From positions 452,587-516,586 of the forward strand of contig CBDCFM010000018.1 in assembly GCA_965216035.1 (NCBI GenBank): a DNA stretch of 64,000 nucleotides. Direction: 5' to 3'. Of this stretch, positions 44,259-53,989 are shown in pieces; within the stretch, counting starts at the first letter, position 1, and each line of letters opens with the position of its first letter. Origin of the DNA: G963664115 sp965216035. GTDB lineage: Bacteria > Acidobacteriota > Terriglobia > 20CM-2-55-15. The position numbers and the translations under genes are program-made. Below the pieces are notes generated by a model. The model had not been told where the DNA came from. It saw nothing but the letters and a program-made list of their open reading frames with translations, and ran no database searches.

Positions 44259-45644
44259 GAGTTATAACCGAATCTGGTGTTTGAGGGATTGAAGAAAAGC
44301 GGCGTATCTGGTTGATTTGTTGTTTACAAGACTTCAAAGCAACCAAAGGAGATACGCCACTATGAGTAAGAGTATCGTTATTGAACTGGAAGATCGAGAA
44401 GCGATTGCAGACCCAGTGACCGACCTGCTACGAACGGGGGCGCAACAGCTGATCCAACGCGCTGTGGAAGCCGAACTGTCCGAACTGCTATCCCAGCACG
44501 GCGATCGGCGAACCGAGACGGGGAAGGCTGGAGTGGTGCGCAACGGTTATCTGCCTGAACGCGAGCTGCAGACTGGCCTGGGTCCGGTAACGGTGCAAAT
44601 CCCGAAGGTGCGCGCCAAGATGGGCGAAGCTGTGACGTTCCGCTCGGCCCTGGTACCCCCCTACATTCGGAAGACGCAGTCGATGGAAGCCGCCGTGCCG
44701 TGGTTGTATTTGAAAGGCGTCTCCAGCGGCGAGATGGGTGACGCCCTGAAAGTTCTTGTCGGTCCGAAGGCGCAGGGCCTGTCAGCGAGCACGGTATCGC
44801 GCTTGAAACAGGTCTGGGCTGAAGAGTACCGCATCGGGTGCGACCAGCGTTTGGACGCCGACCGCTGGGTCTATGTCTGGGCCGACGGTATCTACAGCGG
44901 ACTTCGAGCCGAACAAACCAAGTTGTGTGCGTTGGTCGTAATCGGCGTGAATGAACGCGGAGAGAAGCGTTTTCTGGCGATCGAAGACGGTGTACGGGAA
45001 TCGACACAGAGTTGGCGTGAGGTCTTGTTGAAGCTGAAGTCCCGAGGGATGAATATTCCGAAGTTGGCCATCGGTGACGGGGCGATGGGGTTCTGGGCCG
45101 CACTGGAGGAAATCTATCCCCAGACACGCCAACGACGCTGCTGGATGCACAAGACCATGAATGTGCTCAACTGCTTACCCAAGTCGGTCCAGGCGAAAGC
45201 GAAACAGGCACTGCACGCGATCTGGAAGGCCGAGACACTGGCAGACGCCGAGAAGGCATTCGATCTGTTCATTGAAACCTATGAGCCGAAGTATCCGAAA
45301 GCCACTGTCTGCCTGCAGAAAGACAGAGAAGAACTGCTGGCCTTTTACGGCTTTCCGGCCAAGCACTGGCAGAGCATCCGAACGACCAATCCCATTGAAT
45401 CGACCTTTGCCACCATTCGACACCGAACCAAGCGATCCAGAGGCTGCCTGACACGGCATGGAATGCTGCACATGATGTTCAAGCTGGGTCAGTGCGCTGA
45501 GAAGAACTGGCGACGATTACGAGGATTCGATGATCTGGTCAAGGTGACTACTGGAGTGAAATTCAACGATGGAATCGAAGTGACAAAGCTCGATCAGACC
45601 GCCGCTTGAATCAATCTCCTAAACACCACTTTTGACAATAACTC
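44259..45644 (+). mobile_element. IS256-family element type B, copy 2 (1386 bp)
   Basis: Same ends as 27115-28500, flanked by a perfect 9-bp duplication ATGCCCAGG (44250-44258 and 45645-45653). It lies between genes and disrupts nothing I can recognise. Confidence 0.93.
44362..45609 (+). CDS. IS256-family (mutator type) transposase, type B
   Basis: 415 residues from ATG 44362 behind AAAGGAG. A few residues differ from copy 1 (RTGAQQL versus RAEAQEL, QTRQRR versus ETHQQR). The DDE motifs are intact. Confidence 0.93.
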   Translation: MSKSIVIELEDREAIADPVTDLLRTGAQQLIQRAVEAELSELLSQHGDRRTETGKAGVVRNGYLPERELQTGLGPVTVQIPKVRAKMGEAVTFRSALVPPYIRKTQSMEAAVPWLYLKGVSSGEMGDALKVLVGPKAQGLSASTVSRLKQVWAEEYRIGCDQRLDADRWVYVWADGIYSGLRAEQTKLCALVVIGVNERGEKRFLAIEDGVRESTQSWREVLLKLKSRGMNIPKLAIGDGAMGFWAALEEIYPQTRQRRCWMHKTMNVLNCLPKSVQAKAKQALHAIWKAETLADAEKAFDLFIETYEPKYPKATVCLQKDREELLAFYGFPAKHWQSIRTTNPIESTFATIRHRTKRSRGCLTRHGMLHMMFKLGQCAEKNWRRLRGFDDLVKVTTGVKFNDGIEVTKLDQTAA

Positions 45645-45653
45645 ATGCCCAGG

Positions 45654-46057
45654 CTGCGCGACATTGCGCACAGCGGAGAACCGACCCGGGTACCTGCGGC
45701 AGGCTTCGCCGTTCCGGCATTCGTTTTATCGGACCCATCATCTTGATGACGACGGGCTGCTAGGGTTCGTTCAGGGTATCGCGTCTAGCGCGACAGAGAT
45801 ACCTGGCCCCAGGGAGGACCCCGCAGTGTTTGAAGGACTCTACGACCCGGAAGGGGCTTTCCATACAGTGGCATGATCGGAAGTCAGGAAGTTCAGGGCG
45901 TGCTCGCTTTGGGCCATTGTGACAGGAATGGCGCTTTGGCGCATCACGCGGAGGTCCCAGAATTTTGCTATAATAACCCGCCGTGCCAAGCAGGAAGTTG
46001 GGTGATGCATACTGGAACGTGTGTTACGAGGACCTTACGACAAGGGGTTAAAGACAT
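45654..46057. other. Region before yjbQ, no recognised gene
   Basis: A 70-codon frame (45664-45876, TTG start) encodes a peptide I cannot assign. TATAAT at 45969-45974 is a probable -10 element for yjbQ, whose ATG is at 46058 behind AAGGGG; no good -35 is visible. Confidence 0.35.
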
Positions 46058-46561
46058 ATGGCGTCAGTCTCCGCGAAAGCGCTAGGCCATCCCGCTATCG
46101 AAGTTGCTTCAGGGCCATACACTATCGCCAGTACCACGATTACCCTCGACACTGAGGATCGGATAGAACTCCACAATCTGACCCAACAGATGCGAGACTT
46201 CGTCGGAGCGTCTGGTGTTCAAGTCGGCCAATTGATCATTGCTTCAATGCACACCACGTGCGCGATATTCATCAACGAGTGGCAGGACGCTTTGCTGTTC
46301 GATATTCAGACTCATCTGGAAAACCTGATCAGCCGTGGAGCGTACTACAGGCACAACGATCCAGAATGGTCGGACTGTGACCGCAACAATGCGGACTCGC
46401 ATCTGCGGACGCTGATGTTGGGCACCCATGTCACGCTGCCGGTTGCCGACGGCGACCTCGTCCTGGGAGAATGGCAAAGCGTGATGATGGCAGAACTCGA
46501 CGGCCCCCGAGAGAGAATCATCCGACTACAGGTGATGGGCACTCGACCCGGAGCGGACTAG
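46058..46561 (+). CDS. yjbQ: YjbQ family (UPF0047) protein, possible thiamin-phosphate synthase activity
   Basis: 167 residues. The family motifs HTTCAIFINEW, DPEWSDCDRNNADSHLRTLM and LGEWQSVMMAELDGPR are intact, with conserved His, Asp and Glu around a probable metal site. Homologues have weak thiamin-phosphate synthase activity, and here the gene is near thiC, which fits a thiamin link, but the true role is uncertain. It is followed by the A-type Fe-S carrier. Confidence 0.88.
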   Translation: MASVSAKALGHPAIEVASGPYTIASTTITLDTEDRIELHNLTQQMRDFVGASGVQVGQLIIASMHTTCAIFINEWQDALLFDIQTHLENLISRGAYYRHNDPEWSDCDRNNADSHLRTLMLGTHVTLPVADGDLVLGEWQSVMMAELDGPRERIIRLQVMGTRPGAD

Positions 46562-46658
46562 GCGGCCGCACCTAGGAAGCAGCGCGGCTGGACTTGAGCG
46601 TCGCGGCTCTGCGGCAGCTCCACAGCAGCTGTATAAAAGAAATAGGAGGAGGACCAAA

Positions 46659-47006
46659 ATGGCAGAAACGGAGACGACAGTGATTACGATGACGAAGAAC
46701 GCGACAGAGAAGGTGAAAGAGATTCTGGCTGAGCAGGCTGAGACTTTCGCCGGTTTGCGAATCCAGGTCGTCGGCGGGGGATGTTCGGGTTATTCCTACC
46801 GGATGGGTTTCGACAAGACCTGGAACGAGGATAAGGATGAGGTCATTGACTTCGACGGCCTGAAGGTCTTTATTGATCGCGCAAGTATGCTCCAGGTGGG
46901 AGGTTCCGAGATTGACTACATTGATGGTCTCCATGGCGCGGGTTTCAAATTCAACAACCCGAATGCCACAGGTACGTGCGGTTGCGGTGAGTCATTCAGC
47001 ACCTAA
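46659..47006 (+). CDS. A-type iron-sulfur carrier (HesB/IscA/ErpA family)
   Basis: 115 residues. The three conserved cysteines lie in GGGCSGYSYRMGF and TGTCGCGESF. It carries Fe-S clusters to apo-enzymes. ThiC (downstream) and the radical SAM enzyme (upstream) are Fe-S proteins that could be clients. AGGAGGAGG precedes the ATG. Terminator at 47061-47099. Confidence 0.92.
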   Translation: MAETETTVITMTKNATEKVKEILAEQAETFAGLRIQVVGGGCSGYSYRMGFDKTWNEDKDEVIDFDGLKVFIDRASMLQVGGSEIDYIDGLHGAGFKFNNPNATGTCGCGESFST

Positions 47007-47060
47007 GACGGATTGATAGTGGTTGTTAGACAGTAGTGGTTGATAGACAGTAATGTTAAT

Positions 47061-47099
47061 GGGCCTCATCGCCGTTCTGTGATGGGGCCTTTGTTTTTG
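47061..47099 (+). terminator. Rho-independent terminator after the Fe-S carrier gene
   Basis: GGCCTCATC pairs with GATGGGGCC (9 bp, one G-T) around a 10-base loop, followed by TTTGTTTTTGTT. Confidence 0.85.
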
Positions 47100-47173
47100 T
47101 TAGAGCATTTGAAGAGCGCTCTTGTTTTTGTGCCGGATTCAGGCAATTATCGGCATGTACATTTCCGTACTTT

Positions 47174-47307
47174 CAGGGGAGCCGAAACCGCGTTCTTAAG
47201 CGAAGCCGGAAACAGGCTGAGAGGACCCCGCCGCTTGACTGCGGGAGGTCGACCCTAGACCCGTGTCCACATGCGGGCGCCACCTGATTCGGGTAATGCC
47301 GACGGAG
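47174..47307 (+). promoter_or_regulatory. TPP riboswitch (THI element) upstream of thiC
   Basis: The conserved TPP aptamer pieces are in order: CAGGGGAGCC, GGCTGAGAGGACCC (about 47215-47228), and CACCTGATTCGGGTAATGCC ending in GACGGAGGGA. The final P1 strand overlaps the ribosome binding site (GGAGGGAGAG) of thiC, whose ATG is at 47319. Ligand binding would therefore probably hide the site and repress translation. Confidence 0.92.
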
Positions 47308-47318
47308 GGAGAGTAGCC

Positions 47319-49241
47319 ATGAGTTCTGCAAAGCCTTTAGACGATAATTCCACAGGTCTCGACAAGTCCTTTCCGAGCAGCCACCGGACCTATGTTTCTG
47401 GAAAGATTCATATCGACGTTCGGGTGCCGTTTCGAGTCGTCGAATTGACCGATACCGCACTCGAGGATGGGGGCCGGGAATCGAATGCGCCGATTCGTGT
47501 TTACGACACCCGGGGTCCTGGGGGCGACCCCGACATTACGTGTGATCCCCGGAAGGGATTGCCGGCTCTCCGGACGGATTGGATTCTGAATCGGGGCGAC
47601 ACTGAGGAATACGGCGGTCGGCCGGTTCAACCCGAAGACGATGGTTATATCAGTGATAAGCACCGCGATATGGCAGAGGACAAACCCGGAGTGTCTCGCT
47701 TGGAATTGTATCCGGGCTTAAAGCGAAGCCCACGCCGGGCGACGAAAGGTTCGGCAGTGACACAGATGCACTACGCAAGACGGGGGATCGTCACGCCAGA
47801 AATGGAGTACGTTGCAATTCGCGAGAACCTGGGGCGAGAGGAAGCCTTCGCCTCGACCCCCGCCGATCGCTCTCAACTGGCGCACCAGCATCGTGGCGAA
47901 TCCTTTGGTGCGGCGATTCCCGAGTTCATGACTCCGGAATTTGTCCGGGACGAGATTGCGCGCGGGCGGGCGATTATTCCCTTAAACGTCAACCATCCCG
48001 AAGCCGAGCCGATGATTATTGGCAGAAACTTCCTTGTAAAGATCAACTCCAACATCGGGAACAGTGCCGTTGCGAGTTCGATCGAAGAAGAAGTTGAAAA
48101 GATGCAGTGGTCCATCACATGGGGTGCAGACACTGTCATGGATCTGTCGACCGGTCGAAATATCCACGCGACGCGCGAGTGGATACTGCGGAACTCACCT
48201 GTACCAATCGGTACCGTTCCCATCTATCAGGCGCTCGAAAAGGTGGGTGGACGGCCTGAAGATCTGACATGGGAGAGTTATCGCGATACCTTGATCGAGC
48301 AGGCCGAACAGGGCGTTGATTACTTTACAATCCACGCAGGAGTTCTCCTCCGTTACATACCATGGACGGCCAGTCGCTTGACCGGCATCGTCAGCAGAGG
48401 AGGAGCGATCCTCGCAAAATGGTGTCTGGCCCACCACGAAGAAAACTTCCTCTACACCCACTTCGGAGACATCTGCGAGATTATGCGGGCGTATGACGTG
48501 TCGTTTAGCCTGGGGGATGGCTTGCGTCCGGGATCGATTGCGGATGCCAACGACGAGGCGCAGCTGGGAGAGTTGAAAACCCTGGGTGAGCTGACACAGA
48601 TTGCCTGGAAGCGGGATTGCCAGGTAATGATCGAAGGGCCGGGACACGTTCCGATGCACTTGATCAAAGAGAACATGAACCTGCAATTGGAGCTGACCCA
48701 TGAGGCCCCGTTTTATACGCTCGGGCCGTTGACGACCGATGTGGCCCCTGGATACGACCACATTACCAGTGCGATCGGTGCCGCGATGATCGGTTGGTAC
48801 GGAACCGCGATGCTGTGTTACGTCACACCCAAAGAGCATCTGGGATTACCCGACCGCAAGGACGTCAAGGATGGGGTGATTGCCTACAAAATCGCTGCAC
48901 ATGCCGCGGACCTTGCGAAGGGACACCCCGGGGCCCAGGAACGCGATAATGCACTGAGCAAAGCCCGTTTCCAGTTCCGCTGGGACGATCAGTTCCATTT
49001 GAGCTTGGATCCCACCACCTCCCGCGATTTCCACGATGCGACGCTGCCCCAGGAAGGTGCAAAGCTGGCCCATTTCTGCAGCATGTGCGGCCCGCAGTTC
49101 TGTTCGATGAAGATAACTCAAGACGTTCGCGACTTTGCGGCCAGCCTCGACCTGGACGAAGCTGCAGCTCTCCAGAAGGGCATGGAAAAGAAGAGCGAGG
49201 AATTCCTGGAGTCCGGTGCTGAAATATATTTGAGGGACTAG
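47319..49241 (+). CDS. thiC: Phosphomethylpyrimidine synthase
   Basis: 640 residues from ATG 47319 (MSSAKPLDDNS). It makes the HMP-P pyrimidine of thiamin from AIR by radical SAM chemistry. The C-terminal cluster CSMCGPQFCSMK (CX2CX4C) binds the Fe-S cluster. The core blocks NIGNSAVASSIEEEVEKMQW, VSFSLGDGLRPGS and MIEGPGHVPMH are canonical. Controlled by the upstream TPP riboswitch. Confidence 0.96.
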   Translation: MSSAKPLDDNSTGLDKSFPSSHRTYVSGKIHIDVRVPFRVVELTDTALEDGGRESNAPIRVYDTRGPGGDPDITCDPRKGLPALRTDWILNRGDTEEYGGRPVQPEDDGYISDKHRDMAEDKPGVSRLELYPGLKRSPRRATKGSAVTQMHYARRGIVTPEMEYVAIRENLGREEAFASTPADRSQLAHQHRGESFGAAIPEFMTPEFVRDEIARGRAIIPLNVNHPEAEPMIIGRNFLVKINSNIGNSAVASSIEEEVEKMQWSITWGADTVMDLSTGRNIHATREWILRNSPVPIGTVPIYQALEKVGGRPEDLTWESYRDTLIEQAEQGVDYFTIHAGVLLRYIPWTASRLTGIVSRGGAILAKWCLAHHEENFLYTHFGDICEIMRAYDVSFSLGDGLRPGSIADANDEAQLGELKTLGELTQIAWKRDCQVMIEGPGHVPMHLIKENMNLQLELTHEAPFYTLGPLTTDVAPGYDHITSAIGAAMIGWYGTAMLCYVTPKEHLGLPDRKDVKDGVIAYKIAAHAADLAKGHPGAQERDNALSKARFQFRWDDQFHLSLDPTTSRDFHDATLPQEGAKLAHFCSMCGPQFCSMKITQDVRDFAASLDLDEAAALQKGMEKKSEEFLESGAEIYLRD

Positions 49242-49644
49242 AAGGATAACTAAAAAGTACGCGCGAAGAAATGTGGGATGTGATCCGGTTTTCGGAAGTA
49301 GACGTTCATTGCGTCACAAAGTCGTTGTGTTTCGAAAAGATCATTTTCTTGCACTGACGCCTCGGCTACCGCCGCTTTGTTGTGAAAGCCGTCCACCCGC
49401 ACCGTTCCAACGTCGCGGGTCCTACTAGGACACACTTCAACATTCTGTCCCTCCTTATAGGCCTTGCCATCAAGAAGATGGTGAGGGTCACCGGTCGTTC
49501 GGACGACGCGTGGAACGCGACGGAGATGGTCATCCGAATGAACGACCGAGCGAAATCTTACTTCCGAAAGCTCTGACTCAGAATGCGGGGCCCTTCCGAC
49601 GCTAACGCTTAACTGATGGGATTTGACTCTTAGCTGGCTTCCGT
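49242..49644. other. Intergenic region thiC-cysE, no recognised gene
   Basis: About 400 bases between convergent genes. Frames on both strands are open (64 codons plus, 132 codons minus) but match nothing I know and have no clear ribosome binding site. Confidence 0.35.
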
Positions 49645-50562
49645 TCACTTCGAATCAATAACGAGTTCGGGTTCGGAAATTATCACGCGGGTGTGAGGTG
49701 GGACCGAGCGCGTCAGCCAGACGTTGCCGCCGATAACCGAGCTTTTCCCAATGACGGTGTCGCCTCCCAGTATTGTGGCGCCGGAGTAGATCACCACATC
49801 ATCTTCGATCGTCGGGTGCCGCTTTTTCCCCCGTACAATCTGTCCCTCTTTGTCTTTCGCAAAGCTCAAGGCGCCGATCGTGACCCCTTGGTATATCTTC
49901 ACCCGGTCACCAATGAGGGTTGTTTCGCCGATGACGACGCCCGTTCCATGATCGATAAAGAATCCCTTCCCGACTGTGGCGCCCGGATGGATATCGATGC
50001 CGGTCCGCGAATGCGCGTGCTCGGTCATGATGCGGGGCAGCAGGGGGACTCCAACCCTGTTTAGCTCGTGGGAAACTCGGTAGACGCTGATCGCATAGAT
50101 AGCGGGGTAGGCAAAGATGACCTCATTAGTGCTTTTAGCTGCGGGGTCGCCATCATAAGCCGCCTGAACGTCCTCAGCGAGCTGTCTCCGCAAGTCTGGG
50201 ATCCTGTGGAGAAGGTCGAGTGCTTGATCTTCAGCGATGGAATAGCAATGTGCGCAGAGGTTCCCGGTCAGTTCGCATGCCGGCCTGACACTGCGGTAGA
50301 TTTCTTCGGTTAGCCGAGAGTAGATCGAATCCAGCAAGTCCCCGATGTGATAGTCGACATTCGACTCTTCGAGGTGTTTTTCACCATGGTACCCCGGATA
50401 AATGACTTCGAGAATGTCGTCAAGAATCTGGATAATCGAGGATTTGTCCGGAAGGGGGGCGACGTCCAAGTGCTGGAGTTTGGGTGCCAGTGTGCCGTAG
50501 GTGTCCAGGATAGCCCGTGCGATGCTGCGAATTTCGCCTCGCTTTTTAAGATGTTCCCTCAT
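49645..50562 (-). CDS. cysE: Serine O-acetyltransferase
   Basis: 305 residues. The left-handed beta-helix starts at IDIHPGATVGKGFFIDHGTG, with the catalytic aspartate-histidine region EHAHSRTGIDIHPGA and then VVIGETTLIGDRVKIYQGVT. A long helical N-terminal domain (~150 residues) is typical of the longer EpsC-like subclass. It makes O-acetylserine for cysteine synthesis. It follows the E2 gene by 35 bases on the same strand, so it may be the last gene of that operon. Confidence 0.9.
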   Translation of the reverse strand: MREHLKKRGEIRSIARAILDTYGTLAPKLQHLDVAPLPDKSSIIQILDDILEVIYPGYHGEKHLEESNVDYHIGDLLDSIYSRLTEEIYRSVRPACELTGNLCAHCYSIAEDQALDLLHRIPDLRRQLAEDVQAAYDGDPAAKSTNEVIFAYPAIYAISVYRVSHELNRVGVPLLPRIMTEHAHSRTGIDIHPGATVGKGFFIDHGTGVVIGETTLIGDRVKIYQGVTIGALSFAKDKEGQIVRGKKRHPTIEDDVVIYSGATILGGDTVIGKSSVIGGNVWLTRSVPPHTRVIISEPELVIDSK

Positions 50563-50597
50563 GTGGGCGATCTCTGTCCGTTCGCATCGAATCAGTT

Positions 50598-51788
50598 TCA
50601 GGACTTCCAGTTTTCCAGCGCGTGTTTGACTTCGGCCATGAACTGGTCTGCGATGACGCCATCAATGATTCGATGGTCGAACGACAGCGCAAGGTAGACC
50701 ATCGGTCGCACTGCAATCGCTTCGTCGACGACCACCGGTCGACGCTCGATACCGCCCACTGCCAGTATAGCAACTTGCGGCTGATTGATAATCGGGAGAC
50801 CAAACAGACCACCGAAATTGCCTGGATTCGTGACTGTAAAAGTGCCTCCCTGAACTTCATCGGGTAGAAGTTTTTTCGTGCGTGCTCGTTCGCCCAGGTC
50901 GGAGGTCGCGCGTGCGAGGTCGAGCAGCTTCATTTCGTCGGTCTTGCGTATCACTGGAACGACCAAGCCCCCTTCGAGCGCGACCGCTATCCCGACGTTT
51001 ATTGTTTTTTTATAGACGACATCGTCACCGTCGACGGATGAATTGATAATCGGGAACTTACGGATCGCCTTAGCAACGGCCTGGATGAAGAATGGCGTAA
51101 TCGTCAGCTCGACGCTCGATCGCTGAAACTCGGATTTCAGCGCTGTTCTGGCGTTCAAAATGGTGGAGCAATCGACTTCGAAAACAGTGGCTACGTGAGC
51201 TGAGGTGCGTTTGCTTGCGGTCATGTGTTCCGCTATGGATTTCCGCATGGCCGTCATGGGCACGCGCTCACCGTCTCCTTCCGTCGCCGGCGCTTTCTCT
51301 TCCTCACGCTGTTCAATAAAGCTCTGGATGTCCCGCTTCGTAATGCGCCCGCCTTCGCCTGTACCCTTGCCTTCCATCTCGGCGAGGTCGATACCGTGAT
51401 CCCGAGCCATCCTGCGGACCATCGGGGATGAGGGGACGTTCGTGCCTCCCTGTGCTGGGGAACCGCTCTTGGGGGACGCGTCCACATCGGTCGGTCCAAC
51501 GTCACGGGTTGTATGCGGCTGTTCCGAGCCAGAGACCGCGTCAGTTCCCGCGCTGGTGATCAGCGCGACCACTGTGTTGATTTCGACGGTTTCGCCTTCT
51601 TCGACAAGGACTTCTTTCAGTGTGCCCGAAGCCGGCGAGGGAATTTCGGAGTCGATTTTGTCGGTGGATATCTCGAAAAGGGGTTCGTCGCGGTCAATGG
51701 TGTCGCCCGGTTGTTTAAGCCATTTCGTGAGTGTGCCTTCGAAGATGCTTTCGCCCATCTGGGGCATGATTACCTTAGTTTCAGACAT
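50598..51788 (-). CDS. 2-oxoacid dehydrogenase E2, dihydrolipoamide acyltransferase
   Basis: 396 residues from ATG 51788 (MSETKVIMPQMGESIFEGTL). Lipoyl domain with the lipoylated lysine in FEISTDKIDSEIPSP; Ala/Pro linker; E1/E3-binding domain VRRMARDHGIDLAEMEGKGT; catalytic domain ending in SFDHRIIDGVIADQFM (His and Asp of HRxxDG). It transfers the acyl group from lipoate to CoA. The substrate (pyruvate or branched-chain) cannot be fixed from sequence. No E3 gene is nearby. Confidence 0.92.
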   Translation of the reverse strand: MSETKVIMPQMGESIFEGTLTKWLKQPGDTIDRDEPLFEISTDKIDSEIPSPASGTLKEVLVEEGETVEINTVVALITSAGTDAVSGSEQPHTTRDVGPTDVDASPKSGSPAQGGTNVPSSPMVRRMARDHGIDLAEMEGKGTGEGGRITKRDIQSFIEQREEEKAPATEGDGERVPMTAMRKSIAEHMTASKRTSAHVATVFEVDCSTILNARTALKSEFQRSSVELTITPFFIQAVAKAIRKFPIINSSVDGDDVVYKKTINVGIAVALEGGLVVPVIRKTDEMKLLDLARATSDLGERARTKKLLPDEVQGGTFTVTNPGNFGGLFGLPIINQPQVAILAVGGIERRPVVVDEAIAVRPMVYLALSFDHRIIDGVIADQFMAEVKHALENWKS

Positions 51789-51828
51789 GAAATCCAAGTC
51801 CTGTGGCGTTGGGAGCGGCTCCCCGGTC

Positions 51829-52803
51829 CTAATACGCGTTCAGTTCTCGCGCGACCCGAACGACATCGGACGCTTTGGGTAGGAAGAACTCTTCCAGAGG
51901 CGGACTGTAGGGCACCGGCGTATCGGGAGCGGTAATCCGACGGATCGGTCCATCCAAATGTTCAAACGCTTCCTCAGAGATTGTGGCCGCGAGTTCACCC
52001 GAAAACCCGCCGGTTCGTGTGTCCTCGTGGAGAAGGATGACTTTATTCGTTCTCTTGACGGACTCGAGGACAGTCTCTTTGTCGTAGGGCAGCAGCGAAC
52101 GCAGATCCACGACTTCGACGTCGATGCCCTCCTTTTCCAATTCCTTGGCGGCGTCCAGAGCCGCAAATACCATCGCGCCGTAAGTAATCACCGAAACATC
52201 GGATCCGTTCCGACGAATGGCAGCCTTGCCAATCGGCACCGTATAGTCTTCCTCGGGCAGCTCCGCTTTGATTCGCCGATACAAGAACTTGTGTTCGAAG
52301 AATATTACCGGATCCGGATCCCTGATTGCTGCTTTCATCAATCCCTTGGCATCGTAAGCCGTGGCAGGACAGACGACCTTTAACCCCGGAGTGTGTACGA
52401 AGTACATTTCTGGATTCTGGGAATGGAAAGGTCCGCCGTGAACCCCTCCTCCGCTGGGCCCACGCACCACGATTGGCACCCCTGCGCCCCAGCGATAACG
52501 GCACTTTGCCGCGAAATTCGTGATCTGATCGAACGCGCACGAGATAAAGTCGGCGAACTGCATTTCGGCGATCGGGCGCATACCCATCATCGCCGCCCCG
52601 ATGGCCGCGCCGACAATGGCCGACTCGGAAATTGGCGTGTCGATGACCCGGTCTTCACCAAACTCGTCAATCAGTCCGGCGGTTACCTTGAACGCGCCGC
52701 CGTACACACCCACGTCCTCGCCGAGAACGAACACACTCTCATCCCGGGCCATCTCTTCCCAGATGCCCTGCCGGATCGCCTCAACGTAAGTTGTTCTCCC
52801 CAC
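51829..52803 (-). CDS. pdhB: 2-oxoacid dehydrogenase E1 component, beta subunit
   Basis: 324 residues from GTG 52803, six bases after the stop of the alpha subunit. Conserved blocks VFVLGEDVGVYGGAFKVTAG, GMRPIAEMQFADF and SAIVGAAIGAAMMG include the active-site glutamate region of E1-beta. It forms the heterotetramer with the alpha subunit. Most likely a pyruvate dehydrogenase; branched-chain substrates are not excluded. Confidence 0.92.
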   Translation of the reverse strand: MGRTTYVEAIRQGIWEEMARDESVFVLGEDVGVYGGAFKVTAGLIDEFGEDRVIDTPISESAIVGAAIGAAMMGMRPIAEMQFADFISCAFDQITNFAAKCRYRWGAGVPIVVRGPSGGGVHGGPFHSQNPEMYFVHTPGLKVVCPATAYDAKGLMKAAIRDPDPVIFFEHKFLYRRIKAELPEEDYTVPIGKAAIRRNGSDVSVITYGAMVFAALDAAKELEKEGIDVEVVDLRSLLPYDKETVLESVKRTNKVILLHEDTRTGGFSGELAATISEEAFEHLDGPIRRITAPDTPVPYSPPLEEFFLPKASDVVRVARELNAY

Positions 52804-52809
52804 CGGTTG

Positions 52810-53826
52810 CTAGTCCTCGGAGTACACATTTGTCAGGCAGTCTTCCGGGTTTGGGTGCGGATCCTTCTCGGCCAGCGCAACCGCTTCGTCGATTTCGCCG
52901 ATTACTCTTTGGGTGAGCTTCTGAATCCTGGATTCGTCCATCAACCCCTGATCGGTTAGGGAGGATTCGAACTGCTGGATCGGATCTCGCTTTTCCCAAT
53001 CCTCGAAAAGCTCGCTCGGGACGTAGCTGGCATTGTCATGCGCCGAATGTCCCGTCATGCGGAAGCTCTTACACTCAACTAGGCTCGGTCCTTCGCCGTT
53101 TTTGGCCCGCTCGATCGCCGCCGAAACGGATTTTCGAACCGCAACGACGTCATTACCGTCAACGATCTCTCCCGGCATGCCATAGGCACTGGCCCGGTCG
53201 GCGACGTGTTCTACGGCCATCTGACGATCCAAAGGCGTAGAGTAGGCGTATTGGTTGTTGTTGCAGACGAATACGACCGGGCATTTCATGACGGTTGCCA
53301 TGTTGACGCCTTCATGCCAGTCTCCGCGGCTGGTAGCGCCGTCGCCGAAGAAACACAGAGCGACGCGCTTCATGTGCCGCAGCTTGAAGGACAATCCGAT
53401 TCCGGTGGCTACGGGCACGCTGTCGCCGAGCATGCTGACGAAAGCAATAATGTTGTGATCGAGCGAACCCATATGCATGTTCCCGTCCTTCCCCTGGGTC
53501 GGACCGGTTTTCCGGCCCATGTATTGGGCCAGGATTTCGCGCGCTGTCATTCCCCGCATCAGAAAGGCCGCCATGTCCCTGTGAGAGACGCAGACAACGT
53601 CGTCGTCCTCCAGATCGATACAGGCGCCGACCGTAATCGCCTCCTGGCCGCGGCCCACATAGACGCCTCCCACGATCTTCCCTTGACGATAGAGTTTCCT
53701 TTCGATTCTGTCCTCGAGTTCGCGGGTCAGCTTCATGTAGTAGAGCATGTCGGTCAGTGCGCGGGCACCCGGTAGGAGAGAACGTGCAGACTGTCCGACG
53801 GCCGCCTGAGAATTGGTGGTTTTCAC
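52810..53826 (-). CDS. pdhA: 2-oxoacid dehydrogenase E1 component, alpha subunit
   Basis: 338 residues from a GTG at 53826. The thiamin-diphosphate motif is GDGATSRGDWHEGVNMATVM ending in CNNNQYAYSTP (GDG...NN). HRDMAAFLMRGMTAREILAQ and the phosphorylation-loop region GHSAHDNASYVP are conserved. First gene of the E1alpha-E1beta-E2(-cysE) operon. The TPP it needs ties in with the nearby thiC. Confidence 0.93.
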   Translation of the reverse strand: MKTTNSQAAVGQSARSLLPGARALTDMLYYMKLTRELEDRIERKLYRQGKIVGGVYVGRGQEAITVGACIDLEDDDVVCVSHRDMAAFLMRGMTAREILAQYMGRKTGPTQGKDGNMHMGSLDHNIIAFVSMLGDSVPVATGIGLSFKLRHMKRVALCFFGDGATSRGDWHEGVNMATVMKCPVVFVCNNNQYAYSTPLDRQMAVEHVADRASAYGMPGEIVDGNDVVAVRKSVSAAIERAKNGEGPSLVECKSFRMTGHSAHDNASYVPSELFEDWEKRDPIQQFESSLTDQGLMDESRIQKLTQRVIGEIDEAVALAEKDPHPNPEDCLTNVYSED

Positions 53827-53989
53827 GATAATACCCGATCTCCCGACATGTCTTCTGGCACGGCTGATTAGGGGGGCACCTTATCCCATAAGAGGGACGC
53901 TTTTCAAGCGCGGCGAGGGCCTTAAAAGGTTGACAAATCCATTTATCCGCCATTCCGGTCTGGCTGGAGATTGGCGCGGCAACCTTCTC

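Noticed and set aside
49250..49648. 132-codon minus-strand frame between thiC and cysE
   Set aside because: Unusual composition, no start signal and no recognisable domain; a competing plus-strand frame is equally plausible.
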